Below, in pieces: positions 10,749-24,656 of a DNA stretch of 64,000 nucleotides. Position 1 is the stretch's first letter; every line of letters begins with the position of its first letter. The position numbers and the translations under genes are program-made. Under the pieces are notes generated by a model. The model did not search any database and was not told the DNA's origin. It was given only the letters and a program-made list of their open reading frames with translations. The stretch is from positions 1,184,037 through 1,248,036 of the forward strand of contig NW_020170389.1 of NCBI RefSeq assembly GCF_000524195.1. Reading direction: 5' to 3'. The stretch comes from Echinococcus granulosus (lineage: Eukaryota > Platyhelminthes > Cestoda > Cyclophyllidea > Taeniidae).

Positions 10749-13700
10749 AAACCGAGAGTTAGACAAACAATTAACCTATTACATTGTAACTATCTGAAGG
10801 ATTATTTTCCTTTACAATGTGTAGTGACTTACTGTTTGATCTCTGGGAATACTGCACAATAATGAAGAATAACAAACAACTGAAAGGAATGCAAAAAATG
10901 AAGAGGAATTCTATTTACTGAAAAGTAACGCATGACAATCTGCGCCAATATGAACTAAACATTTAAACAATGAAATGCCTAAGGAGTACTTACACATACT
11001 ATTTCACTGTGGCATGAAAATTATTTAATATTTCCTAATTCGATAAAACAAACAATATGATGACTTTAAAGACGGACAATTCTGCTTCTTGGTGGAATTA
11101 ACTAGAGACTTGCACTAAAGACGCAGAGTAAACAGTAGAGATCCCACTTGCAGACGGAGCATCGGAGCTTCTCGGAGAGCCGAATTTCGTGGTTCACTGT
11201 TGTGAAAAAGATTTTTAAGGCGGCGCCTTCAAAGCCCCACTTGTACGTATTTACACGGTCTAAACCACGATTGATTAATCTGAATTATTCGAATATTTGA
11301 ACTAAAAATTTATACATTTTGCATAATTTAAGCTGGTTACACTTTGTGTGGCATGTTGAACCACAATTTCCTATGGAGTTGGGGACCTATACGTCCGTTT
11401 TCTTCATAGAGTTGCTTTTGTTGCCTTCAAGTATTTAAAACTGCAAAATACGGTACAGGATTAAATAAAAGACCAGAAAAATTTATTTTCTTTCTCAGCT
11501 AAGGCGCTATCTGGTGATTGCAGGCACAAATGGCAGGCAGCTGTCCATAGTCATTTAAACAAACTACTTTTTGCGTCCTGCTCAAGTCGATTACTTAAGC
11601 TACCAAGGTAATTAAAGGATATTGTTAATAAAATAATCAGGAATCCAATTAAAATGAGTGATATTTTCTTCAGATCCGGTGCACGGTGGCAAACAAAGCT
11701 CGAATGACTTCTAACTCTCTTTTAAAAAGACCGCACGTTCTCGTTTCGAAACGCTATATTCGTAGTCTACCAGTACCAGTCAGTCTGGCTTTACTGAATA
11801 TTTTGAGATTTCAGTACAACGTTGGCCTTAAGAACAAGGTAAAGAAGAACTAGTGGATCACCTACGGTAAAAATTGCAATATTCAGCTCAATTTATCATT
11901 ACCCAGAAACAGAAAGTGCACAGTGCAAATGTGACTTTACGCTCAACTCACGTGAATTGCTTTCAATATGCCAACCGCCAAGTCACAAAAAAGGGTACGG
12001 AGAATTTTTTGATAACAATGAAACTATTGCATCATTTATTTGAAATACACAAACGCCCTCAATCCATAGCTACTCGTTTTAAACCACGATTATTGAATTG
12101 AGTTGTCACTGCATTTCTCGCCATATTCACCAGACTTACACGTAAGTAATGGCCTCACCATGTGCAAATTACGAGCTTACAACGAAGTGCATTCGTCTCT
12201 CCCAGGAGTGCCCGCAACCTTGGAAGGGCATTTCCGTCTCAGAGTTCTGGCAGTTTCCATTTCCCAGTTCTAAGTTTGCATAGGTTATTGGGATTAAAGA
12301 CCTGCCGTTCGAAGTCCCAATCGCTTGTCTATTCTAGTTGGGATCTTATTAGGACCCGTTTTCAAACTCATGGATGACAGTCCATTAATGTCGTGTTTAA
12401 AGAAAGTAATCAAAGCCTATTAGCAAGCAATCAGCTTCTTAATAAAGTGTATTTAGCACTAATGCCTGATTCACTTAAAATTAGGTTAGAACCTCTAGTA
12501 TAGGATTTTACAAAGTCATACTAAATTATAACCTAAAAGTTTAAAATCGATTCTGTTAAGTGAAAAGATTGTTTAGAGGCTCAAAATAACTTTTGGCATT
12601 TATTTTATGTAAAACTCTTTCGTAAAAGTAAAACTGGTCGATAAATTTAGCAGTTCTTTGAAAGTCTACATAGTTCACTGGTATAAGCGTGCTCCTAAGT
12701 TTAAGGCTCTTCATCTGATTTTGACCTACTCAAAATTGATGGGTTCTAATGGAAATACACTTATTTCACTTCACACATCTACAAAGATAAATAAATGTCT
12801 GTGCTCGTGCAAGCTGCATACGATCATTTCATTGTGCATTTACTCCCCGAATTAATTGACCCCTTTTATTTGTTTATGTGGAGCTAATTTACCACAAGTG
12901 TTAATCAAGTTATATCCAACTCGAGAATAAACAACGGATAGTCGATGCAAAAAATGAAGTACTATCGCACAAACTAAGGGACAGTAAATACGCACAATAT
13001 CATATGAAAGTATACCTACAGGCGGATTCATTATATTGTGTTAATGATTATTTTGAAGGACACTAAGAAAACAGAAGTCTATCCTTAAGTTGTCCGATTA
13101 TGCCGAAATTTCAGGTTTGTTTTTAACCTACCTCTTCGGAAGACATTGGGTAGCAATCTTAAAAACCGACTGAGTAAAATATTTAAAACTTCATAATGGT
13201 TTGATGTGCACTATGTAAAATTGCATAATAAATGAATAAAGCCTCATCGTCAAGCCGATAGGTACCTTAGCATGCTCTGAAGCTACTTTCTCTTACCTGG
13301 TTAGCCGATTTTACAGAATAATAATAAAGTACTTGTTGGAGTGGCCATTGACTTGTAACACCATTGGGTTCCATACACACCATATTTATGCCTTAATGGT
13401 AGATCACCGTAAAACAGCTAACCTTAATGCCAAAATAAAGAAAAACACAGTTCTTCATGCTAGTCTATATCGCAGTTAAGAACAATAGGAAGGATTCCAG
13501 GCATGTATTTCGCAAATAATTCGCAAACTGTAGTGATTTTGCTGCTACGTAGCTCCTATACTTGAAGTAATAAACTATGGTACGAAGTCGCACTGGGTGT
13601 GTACACGCGATGTAGTTCCGATTGGTTGCAAAGCCATGGAAGAAGTTAAGGCATTCTGACTTTTCCTCAAAATAGTCCAGCAACTTCTAAGTTATGCACT

Positions 13701-15027
13701 TAATCTTCTCGATTAGTCTTAATGTTGGCTTGGGCCAAAAGACTTGCAAATGTTTGATCCTTTTAGCTACGACAAAACGTATTTCGCATCCCCTCGAAGA
13801 GGATTTTACTCATGCAATTATGTACTTATATATATTTTCATTTGGTTCTATGCAGTGATTTCCCACATTACTGTAAAGAATTAAATCCACATACGGTCAG
13901 GTCTTTTGGATTAAAGTGACCTTTGGTGCTGAGTTATAAAAATGAAACGGTCATTGCTCACACACTTTTAAGCTATGAGAGTATTGTGAACTCCGGTGTC
14001 ATAAATTTTTATTAAATGTGTTTTTCTTCTGTAATGACAAAATTCAAGTTAGACACAAATAAACCGTGATAACTGTTCTTTTCACTGGAAACCCTAACCA
14101 CCTCGTGTTTACGCGATATGTCAATCGAATCATATTTTTTTAAAGATAGATGGCATGCTTACTGGCGTATTCGATATGCGTTGGAAACTCCTACTCAATT
14201 AAACTGTTTTCATTTCGAAGAGATGTATGCCCATCAAGGGATGTGCTTAATTGGCCATAAATTTACCCACTACTATATCGATATTGTTGACCATAAATCA
14301 GGAAATAAACATACATACCATTGAAAGGTTGATGTTTTCCAATGGCACAAATCGATATGTTTGACAACACTGCCTTTCCAACTCCCATGCAGTCATCAAT
14401 TCTCTCACATGTTTATGCACACAGTCTTCATCGGAGCCTCAAAGAGCCTGGAATTTAAGTGACATTGCAGAAGATGGCATTCTGGAATAGGAGTCCTTTT
14501 AAAATAGTTGCGATGATAGGAATAACCGCGGAAAGGTTAATTATAAGTCTCGACAATGAAGTACATTCTTCCAAAAAATAATGAAATTCTTGCATTAAAT
14601 TTTAGAGGAGGGAGTGCGCCTGATGACATTTGAAGCTATCTTCTTGTTTTATATTCCCCAAAATACATTACAGCTAATTCAATTTCCCCATACTACAAAC
14701 TGATACCTTAAGATGCTATTGTTAATTCTTCGAAATCAAAATATGTGTGTTGAAATTAGTTAATCAGTACTTAAAATTAATGAATGCGATTACGCCAAAC
14801 AGATGTTATTATTGAAATTTAAACGAGCTAAAATGCAAGAGAAAGACTTTTGGCTTCCAAAATCCAGACTCGTGGCTTATAAAACCTGAATTTTTGACTT
14901 ATAAATGATCAATTACAAGTATGAAGGCAACCTAACACATTAAAATGCTCAAATTAAAGCGTTGAGTATGGACTGAAGAAAGTTTTTAAGTAATACAATT
15001 CGCAAATTTTTTATTTAATTCTTGACT

Positions 15028-15190
15028 TCGGTAACAGACCCCTTAAAGCTCCGCCACTGTACCTTCACCGGGGAGCCCGGTCTATGGGGCGTGCTAGTAG
15101 CCCTTAAGCCTTTCTTTAGGTTGGCAATACATATTTTGCCCGAGTGTTATGTCTTCTTTTGTCTTCAGGGAATTCGCAGAGCTGTCTTTT
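15028..15190 (+). repeat. Interspersed repeat family, near-full copy
   Basis: The copy reads GGTAACAGACCCCTTAAAG, CTCCGCCACTGTACCTTCAC, a GTGCTAGTAGCCCTTAAGCC segment, GGTTGGCAATACATATT and GTCTTCAGGGAATTC. The block order matches 23676-23845, 28938-29095 and the inverted copies. Confidence 0.65.
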
Positions 15191-16959
15191 TCGATAAAAG
15201 CGCAGTTATTGCAAGACCTCCTGCAAGGCTAAGAGACGTGCTTTTAAGTACGCCTCCAAGTATTTACTCTGGATGAACTTCAAATTTGGGCATTCAAATT
15301 GTGCATTGCAGTAATGCGAACGTGTGAACTCTTTATGCACATGTGGCATAGGCTTGGATTAGGATCGAGAATTTCGCCATTTTTGATTGATAACCGCACA
15401 GGATGCCGTCGTGACAACATTGTGACAGTTAAATTTGATGGGTCTGTTTCAACATCCCTCAGGGAGCATGAATGTATAAGAACTCACAAGCAAGTAGAAG
15501 TCCTCAAGTGGAAAAACGTTCGGAATTATGCTCAAAAATATCCATTTATGTGCCTTTATTATTTTGCAATACCTTTGATTATTTACCAGAACAGACAAAG
15601 ATACAAGAATATTGCGGTCTCTGACTTTTGGTATATTTTGAGCACGTTAAAGGCGGATTGGTTCAGGATAGAACGTCACAAAATTTTCCGGACTCCTATC
15701 TCTAGGGCTGGATTTGATAGCTAGTTTGCGAGAAATAAAACAAAAAAGTATTGAGCAAATTTCAAACAAAAAAAGGTTGAATTAGAATGGCGAAATTAGG
15801 AATTGTGGTCAGCTAATATGGTTGAAGTGCCACAACGAAGACAAATTTTTACTTCTATTGCTCCATTTGAATAAGTCTCTCTTTGCTAAACCTCTCAGTC
15901 AGATTTTGTTTCCGAAATTATCTATATAGCAGCCGAAAATGCATGCTTACTTAGGAAAAGCGAATGGACAGTCCTTTGTTATTCTATGTAATTTGTGTTA
16001 CTTTTGTTAGTCATTTTTTGGAAACAAAACATTAGACCCTTCTGGGAATAAAACTAACAGTAATTATTCAAAAACTACCATGTCTGGATTAATTACTTGA
16101 TATAGATTAGCTCAAATCCCAGGAAATATCCTTTGACAAAGTTTTACCTAAAAACTTATAATATTCCTAAGCGCCTCAAGGGAACTAGGATGGACTATTA
16201 ATTGAGTGCTTCAGTCGCTAAAAGTAGAACATTATGCAACACCATCCCTAGTGGAATCTGGGACTGAAGAATAGCACTTAAAATATCATACAAGAACTAA
16301 GGTTAATGTTAAGGTCATATACATTAAGAGAAATAGACCCCATAGACTCTACATGTAAGAGTAAGTTTTGCTACTTCTTCCCTTCTAAAACCGCACGCTC
16401 TGCAGTGAAGTAGGCGCTTGGTTGATTGTCTAGGCAAAGCGAGGAAGTTGGTGATGCAGAAAACGTAAATCAAATCACAGTCGATGGATGCGCTTACTAT
16501 CATAAAGGAAAACATAATCTAACCACCTTGTGACAGATCAGTTTAAGAACACTTGTTACGCCTCCAGAAGGCGGACAGAAGGTGTGCTTTTATCTCATAG
16601 ACGCTCAATTAAATCGTAACCAGGACACCTTTTAAGCTCAAAAATTTCAACTACTGTTTTTAAACGAGAAAATAACACTGTCCCAAAAAATCATGCCGGA
16701 GAAGCCACACGAGGTCTTCGACGCACTAGAATAGCAGAAAACCAAAAAATACTTGTCCTTAAAAACATTATGGAATAGTCTTGACAGCAATGTTTTATCC
16801 TAATTTTTACCATTAAGTGGAAATTGTTATAATCCAGAAAGTCGGCCAATTCTATCCTCTGTCCACTCAAAAACAGCAGCAAAGGAAAAGTTGTTTACAA
16901 ACATGTTCAAGTCATCTCGCAGAAAAACCAATCAATGCAAAGCATGATGCTCATTGGAT

Positions 16960-17110
16960 GCACGGTAAGACGCAAGGCCGGCACAGCCTGTGTACGTGAC
17001 TGGTTCGTTCAGCCTACCACTTGATTGGTTATCGAGGTAGTCAGCCGTTCATTTATACAGCGCTTGAAACCACCGTCGGCTGTTCCACACGCAAAAGCGG
17101 CTGGGGCGCA
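16960..17110 (+). promoter_or_regulatory. Possible promoter region of the PPP1R3-like gene
   Basis: A GC-richer block of about 150 bases ends roughly 95 bases before the first in-frame ATG at 17205. It contains an inverted CCAAT box (GATTGG at 17024-17029). The call rests on position and composition only; no TATA box is evident. Confidence 0.25.
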
Positions 17111-17204
17111 GATTTTTCTCTCATGATTCGTTTAATTCTACAATTTGTCTCAGAATAACTTTCTAGCGAGTACAACCAGCACCCATACACCTCCCTGAAA
17201 TTAG

Positions 17205-20200
17205 ATGGTTTCGGAACTCGGTCTTATCTATTCGGCAGGCAGACATTGGACCGGCTCTATGATTGAATTGGGCTATGGACACCGTGAATCAACTTTCAAA
17301 ACAACTCGTAACTGGATGGCATCAGTAGACGAATCTACCTTTTCATGCTTGGCTCGTCGCAGGGAGGATAATGGAGATACTCAACGAGAACTAATCACCA
17401 GCGGGTTGATTCTCGAGCAATTTCTTGAAGCCACCTCCAATTCAAGCACCTCCTGCGGTGACGTTCCTGATGGCTCGGCCAGTAGATGTGTCTTACCCTC
17501 CTCCATTGCGCGTTACCTGCTAGAGATAATCAAGGAGAAAGCGGGTTTTCGGCACTCCCTCACAAGCCTCCTGCCTACAGAGATACAAGAGTCCACTCAA
17601 TGCTACGTTGGATACGAATTTCGTCATCGAAAAGTGCGCTGTCGCAGCTGTGAGCCACAGAGCAAGGGCCCTCAGCTGGGAAATCCCACTCTCTCCTCTT
17701 TTCTGTTTGAACGTCTCATAATGAGTCGGCAGGAGCAACAGCGATGCCCCATTTCCCCACCGCGAAAACGCCTTTCGCTATCAGACTCAGAAATATGCTA
17801 CGCAAAAGACTTAGCAGGATCCACAGAGCACGAGCCTGTGAATTGCAATAATACCAAATCATCCCAAAAAAGTTCAGTTGAGAGCTCTTTGAAGACTGTT
17901 GAAGTGGCTGCTTCTCCAGAAGAACCGAAAACTACTCCAGTTTTCGTTGCAAAGGAGGAGATAACGGGGACAGAGGAGGTAGTCAATGAAGCTACTTCGT
18001 TAGACTCCCCACCAGTTTCAAAGGAATCAGAGGCAACTTTGTTTGAGGCTCTGCCAACGGAAGTTCCAAAGACCTCCAAAAAAAAGACCGTGAGATTTGC
18101 AGATGATATCGGTGATGCACTGTTCCAGGAAAGAGTGATCATAGACACAGCTCTTCCGCCAACCCTGCATCTAGAACGGCCATTCTGTAGGTTATGTTTC
18201 GACTATTATTTGCTTAATTAATAATCATGAACTTTTGATATACAGATTGGACATGTCTCACTTCAAACATAAGCCAAAACCAGTCGAGTGCTGTTTGACA
18301 TCTTTTTCAAGCATGAAGAAAATTATGAGCAAACATTCCATTCAAGATTGTTGCACATGATCAGCAATCGTTAGAGCGAGACACGTGGCATTGCTGCGTA
18401 AAGAGGTCAACTTCTACTTGCTGAACAGTGGTTCGGCTTTTCGAAGCAGACTAGAGCCCGATTTAGCTTGGTTACGGTGATAAATTACTTGGACAACCAC
18501 AATTTCATCAAAGTGCCAACCATTCACCCATGTATTTTTCCAAACCCAAAACTGATCTCTCGTGGCATGACTTTTTACATGGACCAAATGCGTGTTTTTT
18601 AAAAGAAAGTAGGCAAAGTGGGTTCGTAGATTTGGATGGATTGTTGGTTGTATCAAATACTAGCTAGTGCTGTAATTAAATGCGGATGCTTTGCAGCAAA
18701 ATTTATCTAAAGACGTAGTATCTCACTCGCAAATTCTTTATGGAAAGGCTATTCAGTTTTAGATGAGGTGCCTTTCCATTTTTTGCTAATTTTTCATCAC
18801 GTTGACAATGGGTGTTTGGTTGGAGTTCAGAACAAGTCTCTTCCATGAAACGATAGAAAAGTGAGAAAATGTTTTTAGAGAAGCGGCACATGAAGACAAC
18901 TCAACGGCTCTAAGACGTTACTGCCTTAAAAGGTGGTTAAAAACGCCACCCAAATGATAAGATTTGCATATAGAAATGCCGCTGCAGATGCACGCTTTAA
19001 TTCTTTATGAAAAACCACCACATAAATTCACTTAATCTCGTCTTTTGGTTACGATTTTTTGTTTTCTTTAATTATTATCAAAGATTGTAATTGCAAACTT
19101 TCGTGAATACGGTCTTTAAGTATTCTCATACATGTTCAACGGGAAACCTAAAGGCCGAAATAAGTGGCCAGCCGTCAAAAAATTCTGAATAATAGATAGT
19201 GTCTGGGGGATTTATTGATAGTAATGTCGGAAAGGAGATATAATTGAATACGAAGCGCTTTGGATGTCAACTGCTTACATTGGAATTTGTTCTCATTTTC
19301 ATTGTTAATGAATTAGTTTTAAATGCATAAATAAAAAAATTACCGAAATCCAAATTTTAGCATTTGACGATGATTTTCGGGATATGGGCGATCTAGACGA
19401 TTCTTTGCGGGGAGTTGTAAGACCTGTATTCAAAGCGTTGGGTCCGAAGCATAACAGCCTGCCAGACATCATGAAAGTTCCTCCACCACTCCCGAAGCTT
19501 CACCACTCTAACAGCTCTAGTGGAACTCTCACTCTCAGCGCTCTAAAGTCCCCACCCAGTCTAACCTCACCAACCAACGGTGCTGCCAATTGGCGTCTCA
19601 CGTTTGCTCAACCTGCTGCCCAGTATTTGGCCTTTCGTCAGCGCCTAGAATCCAACTACGTGTCTCTTGAAAATGTCTCCATGGCAAACCAAAAGGGTGG
19701 CAACGACAACCTCTACCTCTACGGTACTATCAAGGTGAAGAATATCACTTTTGAGAAACACGTCAAACTTCGTGTCACTTTCGATCGGTGGGCTAGTTAC
19801 AAGGATTACCCAGCTGTTCACAATGCTCAACTTTCTGGCAGCAGTGGCAACCCTCCCTATGACACATTTATGTTCAACTTCAGTATTGAGGTTTCCAAAA
19901 TGCCTGAACCTCGGGAGCTTCAATTCGCGGTTTGCTTCCAGGCCGGACCGAACGGAAGTAATGGAGAGTATTGGGATAACAATGACGGCTGCAATTACGT
20001 GGTGGTGGAGGAGGCCGTTCTGATGCCGTCGCAGCTACTGGGAAATGAGGAGTTTTTTCGCAACCGCCCATCGAGGGGTACGGGGGAGAGCCCTATGCGG
20101 ACTGCGGTGGGTGGTACTGAACGCTCTCCTTTCTACTCCAGTCCGCCTGTCACCGTCTACACACAGGACTACCGGCCAAACTTCAATGACTTCTCCTCCC

Positions 20201-20253
20201 TCACATGCTACTCATCTTGGCAACACTACGCCTCCGAGTCAATGTACTACTAG
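17205..20253 (+). CDS. PPP1R3-like: Glycogen-targeting regulatory subunit 3 of protein phosphatase 1
   Basis: This subunit tethers the PP1 catalytic subunit to glycogen and to glycogen-metabolising enzymes, favouring glycogen synthesis. Two exons, 17205-18186 and 19361-20253, join across a GT-AG intron of 1,174 bases in phase 1 (T plus CA gives Ser), for about 624 residues. The PP1-docking RVxF motif is KTVRF at residues 294-298 inside KKKTVRFADDIGDAL, typical of the family. The CBM21 glycogen-binding domain covers about 405-545, with FEKHVKLRVTFDRW and the late signature YWDNNDGCNYVV. A basic site RKRLSLSDSE (187-196) looks like a PKA-type target, as in muscle-type subunits. About 290 residues of low-complexity sequence precede RVxF, longer than in vertebrate liver-type forms. 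The start is uncertain: an ATG at 17316 would also serve, and ATTAG just before 17205 could be a splice acceptor. Confidence 0.88.
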
Positions 20254-20366
20254 AAACCAGTGGAGTTGTCCCAAACGAATCTCGTCTTTTTCCACCCTCT
20301 CTCCTCCATCTAATTTTTTTCGTTCGTTCGCGCTGAAGCGCTGTCTTTCATTCATTTGCTAATCCC

Positions 20367-20372
20367 AATAAA
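20367..20372 (+). terminator. Polyadenylation signal of the PPP1R3-like gene
   Basis: AATAAA occurs 114 bases after the stop codon at 20251-20253, in a C/T-rich 3' UTR. Spacing and sequence both fit. Confidence 0.6.
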
Positions 20373-20604
20373 CTCTTACCGACTTCGTTCCCACTCATCC
20401 TCTGAAAAGTAACACAAAGAAGAAGCCGGTTTTGTATGCTGTATTTTAGGAGCTTCAAAAGAACCATCGCCATGTGTCAAAAATCTCGCCCCCCTCTCTC
20501 CATTTGACGGCGTTGGCGCGAATCGTGGCTACGTAACAGGGAGAAGGATGAGAGGTGGGATAGGGAGGGAGTACGTGATGCCGCCCTCTTGCAAATAAGC
20601 GCAT

Positions 20605-20830
20605 ACACTTTTACACCTTCGCAGCGTAACGCACACCCATCACCTACTGACAAATACGGACACACACCCGATCAAGCACGTACACATATTTTTATAATTC
20701 ATCATGTAGAGTTTTTACTCAGCTCCACACGCACACCCACAAAGGTACACACACAGTTGTATACGGACCGCAAAAATTTCCCCTTTCTGCCACCCCGTCT
20801 GCCAGTCACACATACACACAATCCACATGA
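20605..20830 (+). repeat. CA-rich low-complexity tract
   Basis: Interrupted CACA runs (for example CACACACCC and CATACACACA) recur over about 220 bases beyond the PPP1R3-like gene. This is degenerate simple sequence; no gene is implied. Confidence 0.5.
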
Positions 20831-23675
20831 TTTTTTCATGCTTACTAATTTCAAAACCATGAGTCTACTTTTGAGACGAAATACAATGTAATCTTTGCTA
20901 TAGGCGGCAGTGTTTCCTCTACTTTGTAGTCTCGGTGGCTGTTGACTAAATCAGAGAGGAAACAATGCATAAAAACAGCCACACCAAATTCGTTTGTGGC
21001 TAAACAGTGGGAATACGTGTAGTTAGTGGAAAGCTGTGATGGCAGGGAGATGCGAATACCTTGCTGCTTCTTTGGGAATAGCATGTGGTCGATTCCTAGA
21101 AAGTCTTGCTGCGTATGTTGACGATTGATAGTGTTTATCAGATTCCAAACACTTTAACAAACGAGGCAAATTTATTAGGAATCATACAAATCTCAAATCA
21201 GGAATGGTTTTATCGGTCTATTCAACTGAGCTTAATTATTCAATTGACAAAAGGGTGGACTGTATATGCCTAATCCCTCATTCATATTACCATAACCTCG
21301 AAAATGAATTTAGATACTCTAGCATTTCGCTGTTTCCTCTGCTGTAAAAACATTTAAACTCCATCTGAAGCTACTTTTATTTTTTTGCGCTTTACTATGA
21401 CTAAGAAATAATGCGACTGCCGATGCAATTGTCTAGCGTATTTTTATAAGATACAATAATTATGTTTGTTGCTAATGCGGCAGGTATTTCGAGTGTCAAC
21501 AACAGAACACTGGCTAACATCAACAAATACTCTTTGCCTTAAATATCACGAGGGGAATATTACTCTCAGCTCAGTAAATACTAACCCCCAAAGTTTTGAA
21601 ATTGGCCTATTCCAAGGCTGAGTGAAGAAGAGGGAATCACTCAGTGTTACGCTGCGAAAAGCTGAGATCTTTTCTAACGTAGAGGGGGGACTTTATAGCA
21701 TACGAGGCCTACACTCATCCGCTCTAACGCTCACGTTAGAGTAAAATTATTTGGAGATTTATACATTTGAAGACTCGGCTGTAAGATCAACTCCGAACTT
21801 GTCGGTTATAAGTATTTGTATCCATCAGTATTGGCGATATTTATCTAGCCTTTGTCTCTTCATTAAAGTTTTACAAGAAACAAAACTCGTAATCATAAAC
21901 TATGATTATTACTACTTTATAGCTATGATATTCGTCAACCACGCGATTTCATCAGTTCATTTAAACCCAAACCGTGAGTCAGTTGTTGGTTGTTAATTGC
22001 AGTTATGCATACGAACGGACACAGTATACATCCGTTTATTTCATCATTTTTGTCCTGCTAGGTTTATGCAGGTACCAGTTGGAATGAACAAAAATTGGCA
22101 GTTATATTTGTGACCTCGATGTTCTGTTATATCCTCGCATGGTTTTGAATACAGCCTAGTTATTAGTTCCGTTATAAAATCTAAATGCGTTATTTCTTCA
22201 TGTTACTAAATTCGAGTGTAACTTTAATGAATTGAGTAGCTTCGGCGAATCAGCTTCATAAAGGATAAGCCATTCTGCTTAAGCGAAGGATGATCCATTC
22301 GGACTTTAACGATTTTCATGAACTCCGCTCCTAGATGGAATACCTTCTGCATCAATTTACGCTATTAATAACTAATAAATGAGGAATGATATTCCATTGT
22401 TTTAACATAAAAATTTGAAGAAGTTGTGTAATTAAGTGCAAATATTGATTTTGTTTCTGTCGAATAAAAGTAAGTAATTTGCCCCCATCTTATTTTGTCA
22501 TCTATTGAACAGAACTGCATTGCACACAAAATTGGCATTATTTCCAATCAAGAGGGAGAATAGTATACTTCAAGGAAAACGTACTTATAAACTACTCCTG
22601 GCAAAAGCATCATACACGATAGAAAGTGACCTTTAATCAAGACTACATCTCCTTAAGGTTTAGAAATTTTCCAAGTCTTGCTTTTGTGCACGAACCTTAA
22701 TCTTGCCAAAGACTTCTATTTGCTGTGCAGAGCACCCACACCTCACGGCATTGATAAGCTTAACTGGGCTTGAAACAAATAAACATGCCTGACCCATGAG
22801 GTAAAGTCACGAGGATTGCATTCAAGTATGGATCAGGCCGATCCTATGCCTCATCACTGACACTAGATATTCTTCACGTGGTGAAAATAAACACTCACTT
22901 CACTTTAGTCTTTGAATTTTACTTATCATTCATTATTTCTAACGGTTGATTTTGCATTTTATGGAAAAAGGGAAGCCCATGAAAATTTGACATTTACTTC
23001 AATTGCAGAGGTTATCTTTTAAAATACTGTAAACAACCCTCTTGGTATTTGAAGTTCCTTGCAACTAATTAAGCCATCAGCTGTTAAATTTTTTACTAAT
23101 TAGTCTTAAATGCCAATTATGATACCGTTTCTGATATACTTGGGCCACTCAGCAGATTTACAGTAAAGCTGTCAAGACATTTTCCTCGTGCTCATATTCA
23201 CCTGGCATCGTTCCTTGGTTCCATATCAAGGTCCGGAGTCGATTTGTACCAAACAAGAAAATTGGTTAAGAATTCCATGGAGGCTGCAAGAAATGCTTTG
23301 TTTGGATAAAATTGGTTCAGATAATTCGGTTTATGAACTCCATCAACAGGGCCACAAACTGGTGCTTTTTAGAAAACCCTAAACCAATTTGGATTTTTAA
23401 GTGAAGGTGAGGAGGACAAGACACTTGAATTTAACATTATTATAGACAGTCTTTTTATTCAGTTTTTATTTAAAAATAGATAAAATATTAGAAGCACAGC
23501 AAAAAGAAAGTATACTGATTAAACACAGGTGTAGGTAAATCAGTCCTTTTAACCATAAAAAGGGAATGAAGTGATGACCTCACTAATCTTATCGTAAAAG
23601 TGACCCAGTTGAACTGTACTACAAATCAAAGTTAATAACCACTTAAAAGATTTATTGTTTGTGTAACACCCGCGT

Positions 23676-23845
23676 TTGGCAACAGGCCACTCAGGGTTCC
23701 TCTATTGTGTCCTTGGCTGGGGGCCTGGCCTCCGGGGTGTGCCATTAGCTCCCAAGCCCTTCTGTAGGTTGGCAATACATATCCTGCCCAAGAGTTATAC
23801 TTTCTTTTTTCTTTGGAAAAGTCTCGATGCGCTACAATATAACAA
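23676..23845 (+). repeat. Interspersed repeat family, near-full copy
   Basis: It contains GGCAACAGGCCACTCAGGG, GGGGGCCTGGCCTCCGGGG, GCTCCCAAGCCCTTCTGTAG, GGTTGGCAATACATATCC and AAGTCTCGATGCGCTACAAT. This is one of the clearest copies and sets the block order used to recognise the others. Confidence 0.7.
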
Positions 23846-24587
23846 ATATATGTGCATAACTTTAATACTTCATAGCATTTTCGTCACAATTTCATCAGGT
23901 TCTTGGGAGCTGAAATTCCCGCTATTTCGTGCTGATCCAGAAAACGATTTATTAGTTTATCTGTGAACTAACTAAAATACGGAAAATACATGTACAGCGC
24001 GGATTTTTTGGGAACAGATTTTCTCCTGTAGATATTTTCCGGAAAAAGACTACCTTAGCATAAATCGTGAAAACAAAACAAAAAGTTAGTAAAATATGGG
24101 TAAAATAGCATTTTGGAGGTTTTAATGAATGTCTTTAACAATTACAGAATTCTGATGTATTCGTGCCTACGGAGCACGTCATTAACCTGTAATTTGAAAT
24201 GAAGTCATTACTTACTTTTGTAGTGGGGTTGCAGGATGCTGCTCAAAAATGCAATTATTTGGAGACAACCGCTGTGTGAAATGCGTTGGTAAACATTTAT
24301 ACACCACCTCTCTCAAAGATTCGCCTCTGGTATCTACATGACAGCCGAGAGCACGATTCATCGTTGATATAAGGCCCTGAGGTGGCACAAATTTTTTGCC
24401 AAATTATCCCAACGTAAAGCTGGATATTCCTTAAAACTTTTTATGCCTATGGAAAGGCAATGCATCATGAAATCATGGTTTCTACGTAGCACATTTAGAA
24501 GCCACTAAGTATATTGAGCGGGCCACCTACATCTCATCAACACTCCTGAGCTTCACTACCGTAAAACATTTGCAGTCATCGCCAGCA

Positions 24588-24656
24588 GCTGGATTTGAAC
24601 TACGGTTGGGACCTTTGGTCAAAGGAACTACGAACTGGCTCGCCAATGTTTGCTTC
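24588..24656 (-). repeat. tRNA-like tract, possible SINE head
   Basis: The minus strand has a box-A-like segment (GCGAGCCAGTTCGTAG), a CCTTTG..CAAAGG stem, and then AGTTCAAATCC, one base off the RNA polymerase III box B consensus GGTTCAAATCC. The spacing is near that of a tRNA, but there is no intact acceptor stem, so a degenerate tRNA-derived SINE is likelier than a working tRNA. Confidence 0.3.

Larger units (their letters stand above)
4458..16959. other. Long spacer without a recognisable gene
   Basis: This AT-rich region separates the AF9/ENL-like gene from the PPP1R3-like gene. I see only short chance-length reading frames, several copies of a short interspersed repeat (entered separately), and homopolymer or simple-sequence runs such as ten Gs at 9791-9800. 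The unseen first exon of the AF9/ENL-like gene and its promoter should lie somewhere in the left part. Confidence 0.6.

Noticed and set aside
23188..23382. A 64-codon frame considered as an isolated exon
   Set aside because: No matching donor or acceptor with a partner frame nearby, and the composition is not distinctive.
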